Of a stretch of 64,000 nucleotides of DNA, positions 25,895-35,181 are shown in pieces. A program made the translations under genes and the position numbers. Source of the stretch: Clostridiaceae bacterium AM27-36LB. GTDB taxonomy: Bacteria; Bacillota; Clostridia; Lachnospirales; Lachnospiraceae. Each line of letters opens with the position of its first letter. Position 1 is the first letter of the stretch. The stretch lies in the NCBI GenBank assembly GCA_003480725.1, contig QUJQ01000004.1, positions 321,927-385,926 of the forward strand, given 5' to 3'. A model generated the notes under the pieces. The model made no database searches. It was given only the letters and a program-made list of their open reading frames with translations, and had not been told where the DNA came from.

Positions 25895-26839
25895 ATGTCT
25901 ATTCTGGATAATACACGCCTCATGGTAAAGGTCTGCAAACTATGCTATGAAGAAAATATGAGCCAGGCAGAAGTCTCTGAGAAGCTTCACATCTCCAAAC
26001 CGCAGGTCTCCAGGATTATCAATGCAGCAAGAGAAAAAGGAGTCCTGAATATTTATATATCCAATCCTTTTGCGGAAGAATTAGAACTTGAAAAAATTTT
26101 TATGGAAAAGTACGGACTTGACCAGGTATTTATTGCCGATGCAGGAGACGGTCCTTCTGAAACACAATTCACTTCTTTTACCAGACAATGTGCACAGCAG
26201 TTGGAAAGCATTATGCCAGACAATGCAAATATTGGTGTCATGAGTGGAAAAACCATTAGTGCGGTGGCAAAGCAGTTTCCATCTGCCAGAAAAAAACATC
26301 TTCATTTTATTCCATTGGTAGGTGCTATGGGAAATTCCGGAAATGACTGGAATGCCAATTCCATCGCCAGAATTCTGGCATTTAAGACAGACAGTTCTTA
26401 TAGCGTACTGAATGCGCCTGTTCTGACCCAAAGTCAGAAGGCAAGAGATTATTTTGTACAGGAACCAGATATTGCAAGTGTCCTGAAAGAAGGAGAACGC
26501 TGCGATATGGCTTTAGTCGGGATTGGTCAGATTAGTACCCATTCTACTGCTTACTTAAGTGGTGCTTATCAGGATGAGGACCTGGCTGCATTAGAAGAAG
26601 CTGGTGCTGTCGCTTCTGTTTCTATCTCCTATATTGATAAAAATGGAAGCATCATTGAGACCAGCCTTTCCAACCGTTCCATTGCATGGCCGCTGAAGAA
26701 ATATCCAAAGACCAACGTAGTTCTGATAGCCACCGGCCTTAGTAAAGCTGAAGGCTTAAAAGCCGTATTAAAAGGCGGATATATCAATACCTTAATGATT
26801 TCCTTAAAACTTGCTAAAGCGATACTTGAAACAGAATGA
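25895..26839 (+). CDS. SorC/DeoR-family sugar-binding transcriptional regulator
   Basis: 314 aa from the ATG at 25895, 5 nt after AAAGGAGGAA. N-terminal HTH (about 5-50, with MSQAEVSEKLHISKPQVSRIINAAREKG) and the phosphosugar-binding SorC domain (about 60-310), recognisable by the IGVMSGKTISAVA and LVGIGQI blocks. It most likely represses the divergent sugar operon until a phosphorylated intermediate binds, as LsrR and SorC do. Convergent overlap of 26 bp with the methyltransferase gene. Confidence 0.92.
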   Translation: MSILDNTRLMVKVCKLCYEENMSQAEVSEKLHISKPQVSRIINAAREKGVLNIYISNPFAEELELEKIFMEKYGLDQVFIADAGDGPSETQFTSFTRQCAQQLESIMPDNANIGVMSGKTISAVAKQFPSARKKHLHFIPLVGAMGNSGNDWNANSIARILAFKTDSSYSVLNAPVLTQSQKARDYFVQEPDIASVLKEGERCDMALVGIGQISTHSTAYLSGAYQDEDLAALEEAGAVASVSISYIDKNGSIIETSLSNRSIAWPLKKYPKTNVVLIATGLSKAEGLKAVLKGGYINTLMISLKLAKAILETE

Positions 26840-27419
26840 TCCGCTCCCGTGGATCATTTCCATTAAAAAGATCTTGGCAACTGATCTCATCGTAAAACAT
26901 CAGTTCATCCACCGTCATCAGATACGATATATATTCGTCCGACGGATAATAGAAAAACAACTTTATCTCCCGTGGATGTTCATAATAAGAATCCAGGATC
27001 CGTGAAACTGCTTTTTGCAGAATTTCCAACGAAAACGGATTAAAGAAATAGATACAGTCGGCTGCCTCCGGTACAGAGTATTCTTCTGCATTTACCAGCG
27101 CAAAGGATACTCTCCCGCCAGACACAGCCGTCTCTTTATTTTCCATCGCCTTTGCATGAATCCGGTCATCATATTCCACACCAATGGAATAACACCGGGT
27201 CTGATAAGATAAAAAGAAATCCACCCGTCCTTTTCCACAGCCATAATCCAGCAACGTATTTCCTTTTCGAATATAGCCGGTATTTGCCAGCCGTTCCAGC
27301 ACGGAATAGGGCGTTGGCTCATACGGATACCGATACTGATCTGAACGGGAATCGTCCCTGCCCATAGTATGGATGTGCAGCAGCTTGTCCCAGTTTTGCT
27401 CGTTCTTATCTACTTTCAT
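26814..27419 (-). CDS. Class I SAM-dependent methyltransferase
   Basis: 201 aa. Motif I TLLDYGCGKGRVDFFL with an acidic end to strand 2 (IGVEYD) and motif-like VNAEEY and DCIYFFNPFS. The last resembles the post-motif with NPF in place of the NPPY/DPPY of N6-adenine enzymes, so an RNA, protein or small-molecule substrate is likely. The target cannot be named. It overlaps the MATE gene by 14 bp and they may be co-expressed. Confidence 0.8.
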   Translation of the reverse strand: MKVDKNEQNWDKLLHIHTMGRDDSRSDQYRYPYEPTPYSVLERLANTGYIRKGNTLLDYGCGKGRVDFFLSYQTRCYSIGVEYDDRIHAKAMENKETAVSGGRVSFALVNAEEYSVPEAADCIYFFNPFSLEILQKAVSRILDSYYEHPREIKLFFYYPSDEYISYLMTVDELMFYDEISCQDLFNGNDPRERIILFQVSL

Positions 27420-28767
27420 GATCTTTTTCCCCTATTTTTCTCACCACCCAATAAAAGGCACATACAAATATAACTCCTTTTATCACAGACGTGAGAGTCA
27501 GGGCCCACCAGACACCCAGAAGCTTCAAGGAGGTTGCCGTCAGCAGAATCGCCAGTGGGATTCTGGCACTGGTCAGAAGGATACTGATCACGCTGCACAG
27601 ATGTGTCTTTCCAAGACCAGACAAGGCACCGACTGTCATCAATTCTACACATAAGAACGGTTCACTGAAACCAACGATAATCAAATATCCGACCGATGTA
27701 GCAATCGCTGATGGCTCATGGAAGAACACACCGGAGATTGGTTCCGGCAGGAATACAAAGACCAACATGATCAGACAACCCCAGATTCCAACAGTCCACA
27801 GAGATGCCCGATATCCTTTTTTTACTCGATCCAGCTTCTCTGCGCCATAATTCTGAGCTGTAAATGCATTCAATGCAGAAGCAAATCCATCTGCAGTATT
27901 CCATGAAATGGACTCAATCTGTCCACCGACCCGCTGGGTAGCGATCGCTTCCGCACCAAATCCAGACACCATTCTTGTCAATACCATGGAGATCATACAA
28001 TATGCCATTCCCTGCAGAGCTGTCGGAATTCCGATCCTGCAGATCCCTCTCAGGGAATCCCAGGAAATTGCTGCAAATATATGCGTTCCTTTTAATACAT
28101 TTTCTTTTTTTCGAATCATGATTCCGCCGACGAGAATACTCATAACGATAAACTGTGCTGTCACAGTTGCAATCGCTGCTCCTGTCACTCCCAGGGAAGG
28201 AATCGGTCCTGCTCCCAGGATCAGCAACGGATCCAGAATCATATTTGTTGCCAGTCCGATCAGATTTGCTACAAAGGGTGTTCTGGAATCCCCCTGCGCA
28301 GTGTAGATTCCCGTCAACGTAAATGTCACAAAAGAGAATACGATCAGTCCACAGGCGATTTTCGTGTAAGAAAATGCGGCTTCCAATGCTTCTGGATCCG
28401 TCAGCTGGAAAAATCCAACCAGCGGTTTAATAAAGATCAGAACTATTGTCGCAAATAAAAGCCCGGAAAAGACAGACAACTGTACCGCTGTCTGCGCATA
28501 CTGATGTGCTCTCTTTGGTTCACCACGACCAATATACTGTGCCACCTGCACCTGTCCGCCCATACGTGCCATGGATGCAAGCCCCTGGGACAGCCAGGTA
28601 AACATTCCTCCTACACCGACTCCTGCCACTGCTTTTGCTCCAAGCAATCCGATCCATGCCATATCTGTAATATTATATAAAGTTCCTAAAAACGAAGATG
28701 CCATAATTGGAATCGCCAGCTTCGTCAATGATTTCAAAATAGGTCCTTTTGTTAAATTCCCTTCCAC
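27406..28767 (-). CDS. MATE-family efflux transporter
   Basis: 453 aa, twelve predicted transmembrane segments in two six-helix halves. The typical openings PILKSLTKLAIPIMASSFLGTLYNITDMAWIG and a repeat of the fold from about residue 230 are visible. Members exchange Na+ or H+ for cationic drugs or metabolites. The substrate is unknown. Stop overlaps the methyltransferase gene downstream. Confidence 0.92.
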   Translation of the reverse strand: MEGNLTKGPILKSLTKLAIPIMASSFLGTLYNITDMAWIGLLGAKAVAGVGVGGMFTWLSQGLASMARMGGQVQVAQYIGRGEPKRAHQYAQTAVQLSVFSGLLFATIVLIFIKPLVGFFQLTDPEALEAAFSYTKIACGLIVFSFVTFTLTGIYTAQGDSRTPFVANLIGLATNMILDPLLILGAGPIPSLGVTGAAIATVTAQFIVMSILVGGIMIRKKENVLKGTHIFAAISWDSLRGICRIGIPTALQGMAYCMISMVLTRMVSGFGAEAIATQRVGGQIESISWNTADGFASALNAFTAQNYGAEKLDRVKKGYRASLWTVGIWGCLIMLVFVFLPEPISGVFFHEPSAIATSVGYLIIVGFSEPFLCVELMTVGALSGLGKTHLCSVISILLTSARIPLAILLTATSLKLLGVWWALTLTSVIKGVIFVCAFYWVVRKIGEKDHESR

Positions 28768-28859
28768 AAATACCTTCTCCTACATTTTCCTGTCACAACG
28801 CACCGTAACTCTGTTTTTCCCGTCCACAGTACAAGTAAACAGACTCAAGGGCTACTCGT

Positions 28860-30092
28860 TTAATTTCTACTCATTGATACTGCCTTAAGAAAAATCACGA
28901 TTCCAATGCAGAATAAAATTGCGATCATTCCGACACCCATACTGATATTTCCGGTAAGCTGGGATACTATGCTGACAATGGTTGTCCCGACGAACGACGC
29001 ACCTTTCCCACATATATCCATGAGGCCAAAATATTCACCCGAATGCTCCTCCGGAATGATCTTGGTAAAATATGATCTTGAAAGTGCCTGGATCCCTCCC
29101 TGAAACATTCCTACGAGAATTGCAAGGATCCAGAACTGGAGCTGTGTCTTCAGAAAGACTGCAAAAATGGCAATCCCCAGATAGGCAAAGATACACACAA
29201 TAATCAGCTTCTCTGTTCTGATCCTATATGACAAATTACCGAAAATAATTGCACAGGGAAACGCTACGATCTGTGTTACCAGCAGTGCAAGAAGCAGCCC
29301 TGTGCTGTCAAGTCCTAATGCCGATCCATAGGCAGTCGCCATATCAATGATCGTATATACACCATCAATATAAAAGAAAAAGGCAAGCAAAAACATAAAT
29401 ACCTGCTTTTCTTCTTTCATATTTTTAAAAGTTTCTCCTAATCTCTTAAAGCTCTGCGCAATCGCATGGGGCTTTTTCTCTACATAGTATTTCTGTTCAT
29501 AATTTTTGAGCAATGGCAGCGACATGAGCAACCACCATACCGCCACGAGCACAAAGGCTATTCCCATAGCTGTTTCCATACGGATCCCAAGCGTATCTGA
29601 ACCTAACACGATCACCAGGCACAGCACAAAGGGCACACAGCTTCCAATATATCCCCACGCATATCCTTGCGACGATACATAATCCATACGTTCTTCATCT
29701 GTGATATCGCTGAGCATGGAATCGTAAAAGATCAGACTCGCTGAAAATCCCACCTTAGCGATCAGAAACACGATTAGAAACGCCATCCACTGAGCCATCA
29801 GTCCCAGAAGAGAACAGGCGATCGTACCTATCAATATAGAAATCATAAATATCGGTTTTTTATAACCCTTCGTATCCGCAATCGTTCCCAGGATCGGCCC
29901 TAATATGGCAACGATCACAGTACATATGGAAGCCGCATATCCCCAATAAGCGAGATAATCAACGTCCGATAGTCCTGCCTTACCTGCCAGATAATTAAAA
30001 TATATAGGAATGATCGTAGCTACCAGCAGAACAAATGCCGAGTTTCCTACGTCATACAAGATCCATCTTTTCTCTTTTCCATTCAGCTTCAT
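28860..30092 (-). CDS. MFS transporter, UMF1/Atg22-like
   Basis: 410 aa, about twelve transmembrane segments. The opening WILYDVGNSAFVLLVATIIPIYFNYLA and the motif GYKKPIFMISILIGTIACSLLG are characteristic of UMF1-type major facilitators, as is the loop ALSRSYFTKIIPEEHSGEYFGL (the PxxxxGEFFGL motif). Function in bacteria is mostly unassigned. Monocistronic as far as can be seen. Confidence 0.88.
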   Translation of the reverse strand: MKLNGKEKRWILYDVGNSAFVLLVATIIPIYFNYLAGKAGLSDVDYLAYWGYAASICTVIVAILGPILGTIADTKGYKKPIFMISILIGTIACSLLGLMAQWMAFLIVFLIAKVGFSASLIFYDSMLSDITDEERMDYVSSQGYAWGYIGSCVPFVLCLVIVLGSDTLGIRMETAMGIAFVLVAVWWLLMSLPLLKNYEQKYYVEKKPHAIAQSFKRLGETFKNMKEEKQVFMFLLAFFFYIDGVYTIIDMATAYGSALGLDSTGLLLALLVTQIVAFPCAIIFGNLSYRIRTEKLIIVCIFAYLGIAIFAVFLKTQLQFWILAILVGMFQGGIQALSRSYFTKIIPEEHSGEYFGLMDICGKGASFVGTTIVSIVSQLTGNISMGVGMIAILFCIGIVIFLKAVSMSRN

Positions 30093-30245
30093 TTTTTAAT
30101 ATCTTCTATCTGCCTTTCTTTTATTTTCATGCTATAACCCTAATGCTATCTATTATAAAGTAAAATAGCAGACAGTCAATTCCTTCCTGGAAAAACGCTC
30201 GATGAGCGGACAAATGGATGCCATTCACAGACTATAGTAGAAACC

Positions 30246-30272
30246 AAGGCAGCCCATATATGGGCTGCCTTC
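30246..30272 (-). terminator. Terminator of the yaaA operon
   Basis: Minus strand GGCAGCCCATATATGGGCTGCC, a near-perfect palindrome, followed by TTGGTTT. Confidence 0.65.
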
Positions 30273-30286
30273 ATTTGTTATGCTTA

Positions 30287-31039
30287 CTACTTTTCGACTT
30301 TTCGTTCAAACACATACTCCGTCTCCGATGACAGATTTCCTCTGAAAGTATATCCAAGTCTATCAAACTTTTGTATATCTACAGGATTTTCAATATTATT
30401 CTCTGCCATGAATCTAACCATTTCACCGCGGGCCATCTTCGCATAGGTCCCTTTTGTCACCAATTTATCACCTGACAATTCGCAGAATGTAATCGTGATG
30501 TAATTGTCTTTATCCGATAGATATCTTTCTATGCATTTTGCATATTCTTTAGATGCCAGATTTATGATCGTCCTGCTGTCATCAATTACTGAATGATATA
30601 ACCGGTCCCCCCAGTAATCATATAGATTTGTTGTTTCTTCAATCTCAGCCTTTGCCTGCATTTCGAGACGATAAGGAGTCACTCCATCCATCGGTTTTAA
30701 AACGCCATAAAACGCAGACAGGATTCTTAAATGATTTTGCAGATACTCAAACTGCTGGATTTCAAACACAGATGGTGCCATATATTGAAATGCAATCCCT
30801 TCATATGCTAAGACAGCCGGAGTGAGTCTGTTATATAGATCCATATTTTCCAATCTGTTAAAGTTCTGCTCTGCAATCTTGTCATTACATTTCCAAATAG
30901 CTTTCAGTTCCTCTTTTGATTTACTTTTCATCCAGCTCAATATCTCTGCTGTCTTATCGATAAAGACTGGCAGTTCAACCGGCGCTATGTTATCTGTATC
31001 TACAATCATCTTTTTTGCAGGTGATAAAATAATCTTCAT
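30287..31039 (-). CDS. yaaA: YaaA-family peroxide stress protein
   Basis: 250 aa. Matches the YaaA (DUF328) pattern: MKIILSPAKKM start, YNRLTPAVLAYEGIAFQYM, and the C-terminal RGEMVRFMAENNIENPVDIQKFDRLGY block. In E. coli it lowers free iron under peroxide stress, protecting DNA from Fenton damage. It overlaps the bcp stop by 1 nt and forms a small antioxidant operon with it, in keeping with the PerR and rubrerythrin system elsewhere in the window. Confidence 0.93.
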   Translation of the reverse strand: MKIILSPAKKMIVDTDNIAPVELPVFIDKTAEILSWMKSKSKEELKAIWKCNDKIAEQNFNRLENMDLYNRLTPAVLAYEGIAFQYMAPSVFEIQQFEYLQNHLRILSAFYGVLKPMDGVTPYRLEMQAKAEIEETTNLYDYWGDRLYHSVIDDSRTIINLASKEYAKCIERYLSDKDNYITITFCELSGDKLVTKGTYAKMARGEMVRFMAENNIENPVDIQKFDRLGYTFRGNLSSETEYVFERKVEK

Positions 31040-31494
31040 TATGACAGTTCCTTGAGCATGTTTTCAGGATCATCTGCCGCCTTTACTTTATCATTGGCTT
31101 TAATAATAATCCCTTGCTCATCAATAAGATATGTAGTTCTTACCACACCCATAGAAACCTTGCCATAATTTTTCTTTTCTTTCCATACATCATATGCTTC
31201 GATCACTTTACGCTCTGGATCTGCCAAAAGTGTAAATGCCAATCCATATTTTTCCTCAAATTTCTTGTGAGAGGCTACAGAATCCTTGCTCACCCCAAGA
31301 ATAACTGCTCCTTTCTCGGTGAATTGAGGATAACGCTCGGAAAAACCACATGCCTGTTTTGTACAGCCTGCCGTGTTATCCTTTGGGTAAAAATATAAAA
31401 TCACTTTTTTCCCTGCATAATCACTTAATTTATGTATTTTCCCATTCTGATCCGGCAATTCAAAATCCGGTGCTTTGGTTCCTGTTTCTAACAT
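31039..31494 (-). CDS. bcp: Peroxiredoxin Bcp/PrxQ type
   Basis: 151 aa. Thioredoxin-fold peroxidase with peroxidatic Cys44 and resolving Cys49 in DNTAGCTKQACGF, the CX4C pattern of PrxQ. It reduces hydroperoxides with thioredoxin as donor (a thioredoxin gene is at 35182). Its stop overlaps the start of yaaA, and its start abuts the stop of the small gene upstream. Confidence 0.95.
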   Translation of the reverse strand: MLETGTKAPDFELPDQNGKIHKLSDYAGKKVILYFYPKDNTAGCTKQACGFSERYPQFTEKGAVILGVSKDSVASHKKFEEKYGLAFTLLADPERKVIEAYDVWKEKKNYGKVSMGVVRTTYLIDEQGIIIKANDKVKAADDPENMLKELS

Positions 31495-31707
31495 TTATGA
31501 TTCCTCCGCTTCTGCATTTTCTACCTGTTTTCTTGTTCTCTTATTACCTGAAATCATTTTATGTCCAGTGTACATGGACATGATCATACATATAAGAGTG
31601 CTACACGCAAAATACCTATGGCTTGTTTTAGATCCTTTATATCCAGTATAAAAAGTTCCAATCATATTAATTAACGCTCCGACTGACCAATACTTATGTG
31701 CTTTCAT
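31495..31707 (-). CDS. Small membrane protein, DUF6219-like
   Basis: 70 aa with two transmembrane helices (about 8-24 and 32-50) joined by TGYKGSKTSHRYF, and a charged C-terminal tail. It resembles short Lachnospiraceae proteins annotated DUF6219, from memory only. Its stop directly precedes the bcp ATG, so it is the first gene of the bcp-yaaA operon. Function unknown. Confidence 0.65.
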   Translation of the reverse strand: MKAHKYWSVGALINMIGTFYTGYKGSKTSHRYFACSTLICMIMSMYTGHKMISGNKRTRKQVENAEAEES

Positions 31708-31826
31708 TATATACCTCCAAATTGATTAAACTGTTTCCAAAGTAAATATCTCTGAATCATCAACCATATTATACCTTCCATTCCTCACTTTCTACAAGCA
31801 GGAAAAGAAGAATACTCAATAATATA

Positions 31827-31872
31827 AAAGGATGTATCACGATAATTCTTCCATTACCTTGACACATCCTTT
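31827..31872 (-). terminator. Terminator of the DUF134 gene
   Basis: AAAGGATGT (31827-31835) pairs with ACATCCTTT (31864-31872), with T-rich flanks on the minus strand side. Confidence 0.65.
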
Positions 31873-31898
31873 CGTATTATTATTTTTTGCTATTCTTC

Positions 31899-32672
31899 TT
31901 AATGACAGCTATGGCTTCCACATCCGTGCTCACCACATGTATGTCCTTCCCCGTGGCTGTGCTCATGGTGAGAACACTTCACATCTGGATTATAATCAAG
32001 TGTATCATTGATAAAAGCTTCTACTGCTTTATCCGCATCTCCTGAAACTCCGCCAAAAAGCTTAATGCCTGCTGCCGCTAACGCAGTCTGAGCACCTCCT
32101 CCAATTCCGCCGCAGATCAAAACATCGGCATTTAATGCATTAAGAACTCCTGCCAATGCACCATGTCCGCTTCCATTCGTATCCACTACTTCTGAATGTA
32201 CTACTTTTCCTTCCTCTACATCGTAGATCTTAAATGTCTCTGTGTGTCCAAAGTGCTGAAAAATCTGTCCATCTTCATATGTTACTGCTATTCTCATGAT
32301 ACCTTCTCCTTTTTCCACTGCATATTTTTGATAAAGTTCCTGCTCGTAACAGCCTCCAAGGCTGCAGTTACTGCTCTGACCATCACAGATTCTGAAATCC
32401 CCGCCCTCGATTCTGAGCGGATGTCCATCTATGAGTGCATCTGCTATTTTCTTCCTGGCAATCTCGTAAATCCGCTGAACCGTTGTTCTTGCGATCTGCA
32501 TAGATGCTGCACACTGCTCCTGGCTATAACCGTTCTTGTCCATAAGACGAATTGTCTCGTACTCATCTACCGTCAGAACAATGGGTGTCTTTTTCTCAGT
32601 ATCATCTGCCGGAAGAAATTCTAAAACATTCGGGAAATGACAGACTTTTCTGCATTTTACAGGTCTTGGCAT
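31899..32672 (-). CDS. DUF134 HTH domain fused to a NifX/NifB-like FeMo-cofactor domain
   Basis: 257 aa. Residues 1-95 are DUF134 (MPRPVKCRKVCHFPN, VDEYETIRLMDKNGYSQEQCAASMQIARTTVQRIY, a sigma-region-4-like HTH). Residues 125-225 form the dinitrogenase iron-molybdenum cofactor fold (MRIAVTYEDGQIFQHFGHTETFKIY, ADVLICGGIGGGAQTALAAAGI). The tail is His/Cys-rich (HHEHSHGEGHTCGEHGCG) and probably binds metal. No nif genes are nearby, so a metal or redox-cluster sensing role is more likely than nitrogen fixation. Divergent from the Crp/Fnr gene. Confidence 0.88.
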   Translation of the reverse strand: MPRPVKCRKVCHFPNVLEFLPADDTEKKTPIVLTVDEYETIRLMDKNGYSQEQCAASMQIARTTVQRIYEIARKKIADALIDGHPLRIEGGDFRICDGQSSNCSLGGCYEQELYQKYAVEKGEGIMRIAVTYEDGQIFQHFGHTETFKIYDVEEGKVVHSEVVDTNGSGHGALAGVLNALNADVLICGGIGGGAQTALAAAGIKLFGGVSGDADKAVEAFINDTLDYNPDVKCSHHEHSHGEGHTCGEHGCGSHSCH

Positions 32673-32699
32673 AAACTGCTCCTTTCTCGCTTTTCTTAT

Positions 32700-32787
32700 A
32701 TATTACCCCTATAAAAGACATATGTCAATTACATTTATGGCATATGTCAATTACGCGATTGACGCATCTTAAAAAAGCAAGTATACT
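32700..32787. promoter_or_regulatory. Divergent promoters with CATATGTCAATTAC direct repeats
   Basis: CATATGTCAATTAC occurs at 32719-32732 and 32741-32754 (22-bp period). The first lies in the palindrome GACATATGTC. Minus promoter for DUF134: TTGACA (32728-32723), 17-bp spacer, TAATAT (32705-32700). Plus promoter for the Crp/Fnr gene: TTGACG (32759-32764), 17-bp spacer, TATACT (32782-32787). The repeats overlap or adjoin both -35 elements. Confidence 0.65.
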
Positions 32788-32811
32788 ATGTTCATAAAGG
32801 AGATAACTGTT

Positions 32812-33471
32812 ATGAGCTTCGAAAATTATTTTCCACTATGGAATGACTTGAATACAGCACAGAAAAAACTGATTTCAGACAGCTTGCTCACACAGCATGT
32901 GAAAAAAGGAACCATCATTCACAACGGAAACCTGGATTGTACCGGATTATTACTGGTAAAATCCGGGCAGCTTCGAACTTACATACTTTCAGATGAAGGA
33001 CGGGAGATTACACTTTACCGTCTGTTCGATATGGATATATGTCTTTTATCCGCCTCATGTATCATGCGATCTATCCAGTTTGAAGTAACGATTGAAGCAG
33101 AAAAAGATACTGCTCTTTGGATCATCCCTGCTGATATCTATAAGGGCATCATGAAGGAATCTGCTCCCGTGGCAAACTATACCAATGAGTTAATGGCTAC
33201 CCGTTTTTCTGATGTCATGTGGCTGATTGAACAAATCATGTGGAAGAGTCTGGATAAGCGTGTTGCTTCATTTCTTTTAGAAGAAACCTCTATTGAAGGA
33301 ACAAATGAACTGAAAATCACTCACGAAACCATCGCCAACCATCTTGGTTCCCACAGGGAAGTTATCACTCGAATGCTCCGATATTTTCAAAGTGAGGGGC
33401 TTGTCCAACTCTCCCGCGGCAAAATTGCCATCCTTGATTCGGAAAGACTGAAAACACTACAAGGATCATAA
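32812..33471 (+). CDS. Crp/Fnr-family transcriptional regulator
   Basis: 219 aa from the ATG at 32812 (AAAGGAGATAACTGTT). Cyclic-nucleotide-binding-type beta barrel (about 15-120), dimer helix, and a C-terminal winged HTH with THETIANHLGSHREVITRMLRYFQSEGLV. It has scattered cysteines (CTGL, CLLSASC) but not the N-terminal four-Cys iron-sulfur pattern of Fnr, so the signal is unknown. Located between DUF134 (divergent) and the CoADR-thioredoxin operon (convergent, 11 bp). A palindrome at the trx promoter is a plausible target. Confidence 0.9.
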   Translation: MSFENYFPLWNDLNTAQKKLISDSLLTQHVKKGTIIHNGNLDCTGLLLVKSGQLRTYILSDEGREITLYRLFDMDICLLSASCIMRSIQFEVTIEAEKDTALWIIPADIYKGIMKESAPVANYTNELMATRFSDVMWLIEQIMWKSLDKRVASFLLEETSIEGTNELKITHETIANHLGSHREVITRMLRYFQSEGLVQLSRGKIAILDSERLKTLQGS

Positions 33472-33482
33472 AAATGTTTTGT

Positions 33483-35180
33483 TTATTTCTGATAATCCAT
33501 GCCACATGCATATGCCCTTTCGATCAGCGCACGATCATTGACCACTGCATCATAGAAGCGGAATCCGCCGGAAAAGTTGTATGTTTCATAGCCGTTTCCC
33601 TCCAGAATACGGCTCGCAATATAACTGCGCAGCCCACTCTGGCATATCAGATACACAGGCTTTCCTTTCTCAATTTCATTGATGCGTTCCCTCAGTTCAT
33701 CTACAGGAATATTTTTAAATCCATCCACATGGCCCCTGTTAAATTCACCTACAGTTCTCACATCCAGCAATACCACGTCTTTATCTTTAGAAATCTTGTC
33801 CATATCTTCCAGATGCCATTGTTTTAAGGTACCTTTTGCTATATTGTCTATCATGAATCCGGCCATATTTACAGGATCCTTGGCAGAGGAATAAGGCGGT
33901 GCATATGCAAGATCCAGATCTTTCAGCCGGGGTGCCTTCAGCCCTGCATGAATTGCTGTTGCCAGCACATCAATACGTTTATCAACTCCTTCATATCCAA
34001 TAATCTGAGCACCAAGCAAACGATACGTCTCTTTTTCAAAAACCACCTTCATGGTCATCACTTTTCCACCAGGATAGTAACCGGCATGACTCATAGGAGA
34101 AAGGATTACTGTATCTACCTCTAATCCTGACTTTTTAGCATTGGTTTCATTGATACCAGTAGTGGCTGCTGTCATATCAAACACTTTGATAACGGAGCTT
34201 CCCTGACTGCCCAGGTAACGACTATCACCGCCACAAATATTATCAGCAATAATCCTTCCCTGTTTATTGGCAGGTCCCGCTAAGGAGATTAACGCATCAT
34301 TGCCAGTAACATAATGTTTTACCTGAACTGCATCACCTGCCGCATAAATATCCGGTACAGAAGTTTCCATTCTGTCATTCACTACGATACTTCCCTTGAT
34401 GCCAAGTTCCAGACCAGCTTCTTTTGCTAATGCTGTGTCTGGTGTAACTCCGATTGCCAGCACCACCATATCAGCCTGAAGAGATGGTTTATCTTTCAAT
34501 AAGACCTCCACTCCGTTGTCTTTTTCTTTAAATCCTTCTACCGTATAGCCCAATACCAGTTTTATTCCATGCTTTCTCATTTCATTATGGATCATGGATG
34601 CCATATCCGGATCAAAAGGATTCATCAGCTGCTTAGGCCGCTGGACAATCGTAACATCCATGCCAAGCTCCCTCAAATTTTCTGCCAGTTCCAGACCAAT
34701 AAAGCCACCACCTGCCAATACAGCCGATTTTGGATGATTCTTATTTATATATTCTTTTATCCGAAAAGTGTCTTCTACCGTACGAAGTGTAAAAAGTTTA
34801 TCAATGCCTATTCCAGGAAGTCTCGGCTGTGTTGGCTTTGCACCTGGAGAAAGAATCAGCTTATCATAGTTTTCTTCAAATATTTCACCTTTTTCCAAAT
34901 TTTTAACGGAAACCGTTTTACGGTCCGGATGTATGGAAATAACTTCATGATGTATCTTCATATTAATACGAAATCGTTGAAAGAAACTCTCTGGTGTCTG
35001 CAGGGTAAGCTCTTCCGGATCTGTGATCACATCTCCAATATAATATGGAAGTCCACAGTTTGCATACGATATATATCCGGATCTTTCAAATACAGTGATT
35101 TCAGCTTGTTCATCCAATCTGCGTATTCTTGCTGCGGCTGTAGCTCCTCCGGCTACACCGCCTACGATTACTACCTTCAT
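33483..35180 (-). CDS. CoA-disulfide reductase with C-terminal rhodanese domain
   Basis: 565 aa. FAD and NAD(P) Rossmann folds (VVIVGGVAGGATAAARIRR and AVLAGGGFIGLELAENLRE), the single active Cys42 in SYANCGLPYY, the dimer domain, and a rhodanese domain from about 470 with active Cys in VYLICQSGLRSY. Known CoADR-RHD enzymes reduce CoA disulfide, CoA persulfide or polysulfide. With thioredoxin just upstream (2-bp spacing) it makes a thiol or sulfur-redox operon. Confidence 0.93.
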   Translation of the reverse strand: MKVVIVGGVAGGATAAARIRRLDEQAEITVFERSGYISYANCGLPYYIGDVITDPEELTLQTPESFFQRFRINMKIHHEVISIHPDRKTVSVKNLEKGEIFEENYDKLILSPGAKPTQPRLPGIGIDKLFTLRTVEDTFRIKEYINKNHPKSAVLAGGGFIGLELAENLRELGMDVTIVQRPKQLMNPFDPDMASMIHNEMRKHGIKLVLGYTVEGFKEKDNGVEVLLKDKPSLQADMVVLAIGVTPDTALAKEAGLELGIKGSIVVNDRMETSVPDIYAAGDAVQVKHYVTGNDALISLAGPANKQGRIIADNICGGDSRYLGSQGSSVIKVFDMTAATTGINETNAKKSGLEVDTVILSPMSHAGYYPGGKVMTMKVVFEKETYRLLGAQIIGYEGVDKRIDVLATAIHAGLKAPRLKDLDLAYAPPYSSAKDPVNMAGFMIDNIAKGTLKQWHLEDMDKISKDKDVVLLDVRTVGEFNRGHVDGFKNIPVDELRERINEIEKGKPVYLICQSGLRSYIASRILEGNGYETYNFSGGFRFYDAVVNDRALIERAYACGMDYQK

Positions 35181-35181
35181 C

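Noticed and set aside
31899..32672. Nitrogen fixation gene (nifX/nifB)
   Set aside because: The C-terminal domain belongs to that fold, but it is fused to DUF134 and no nif gene is present. The fusion is common in non-fixing Firmicutes.
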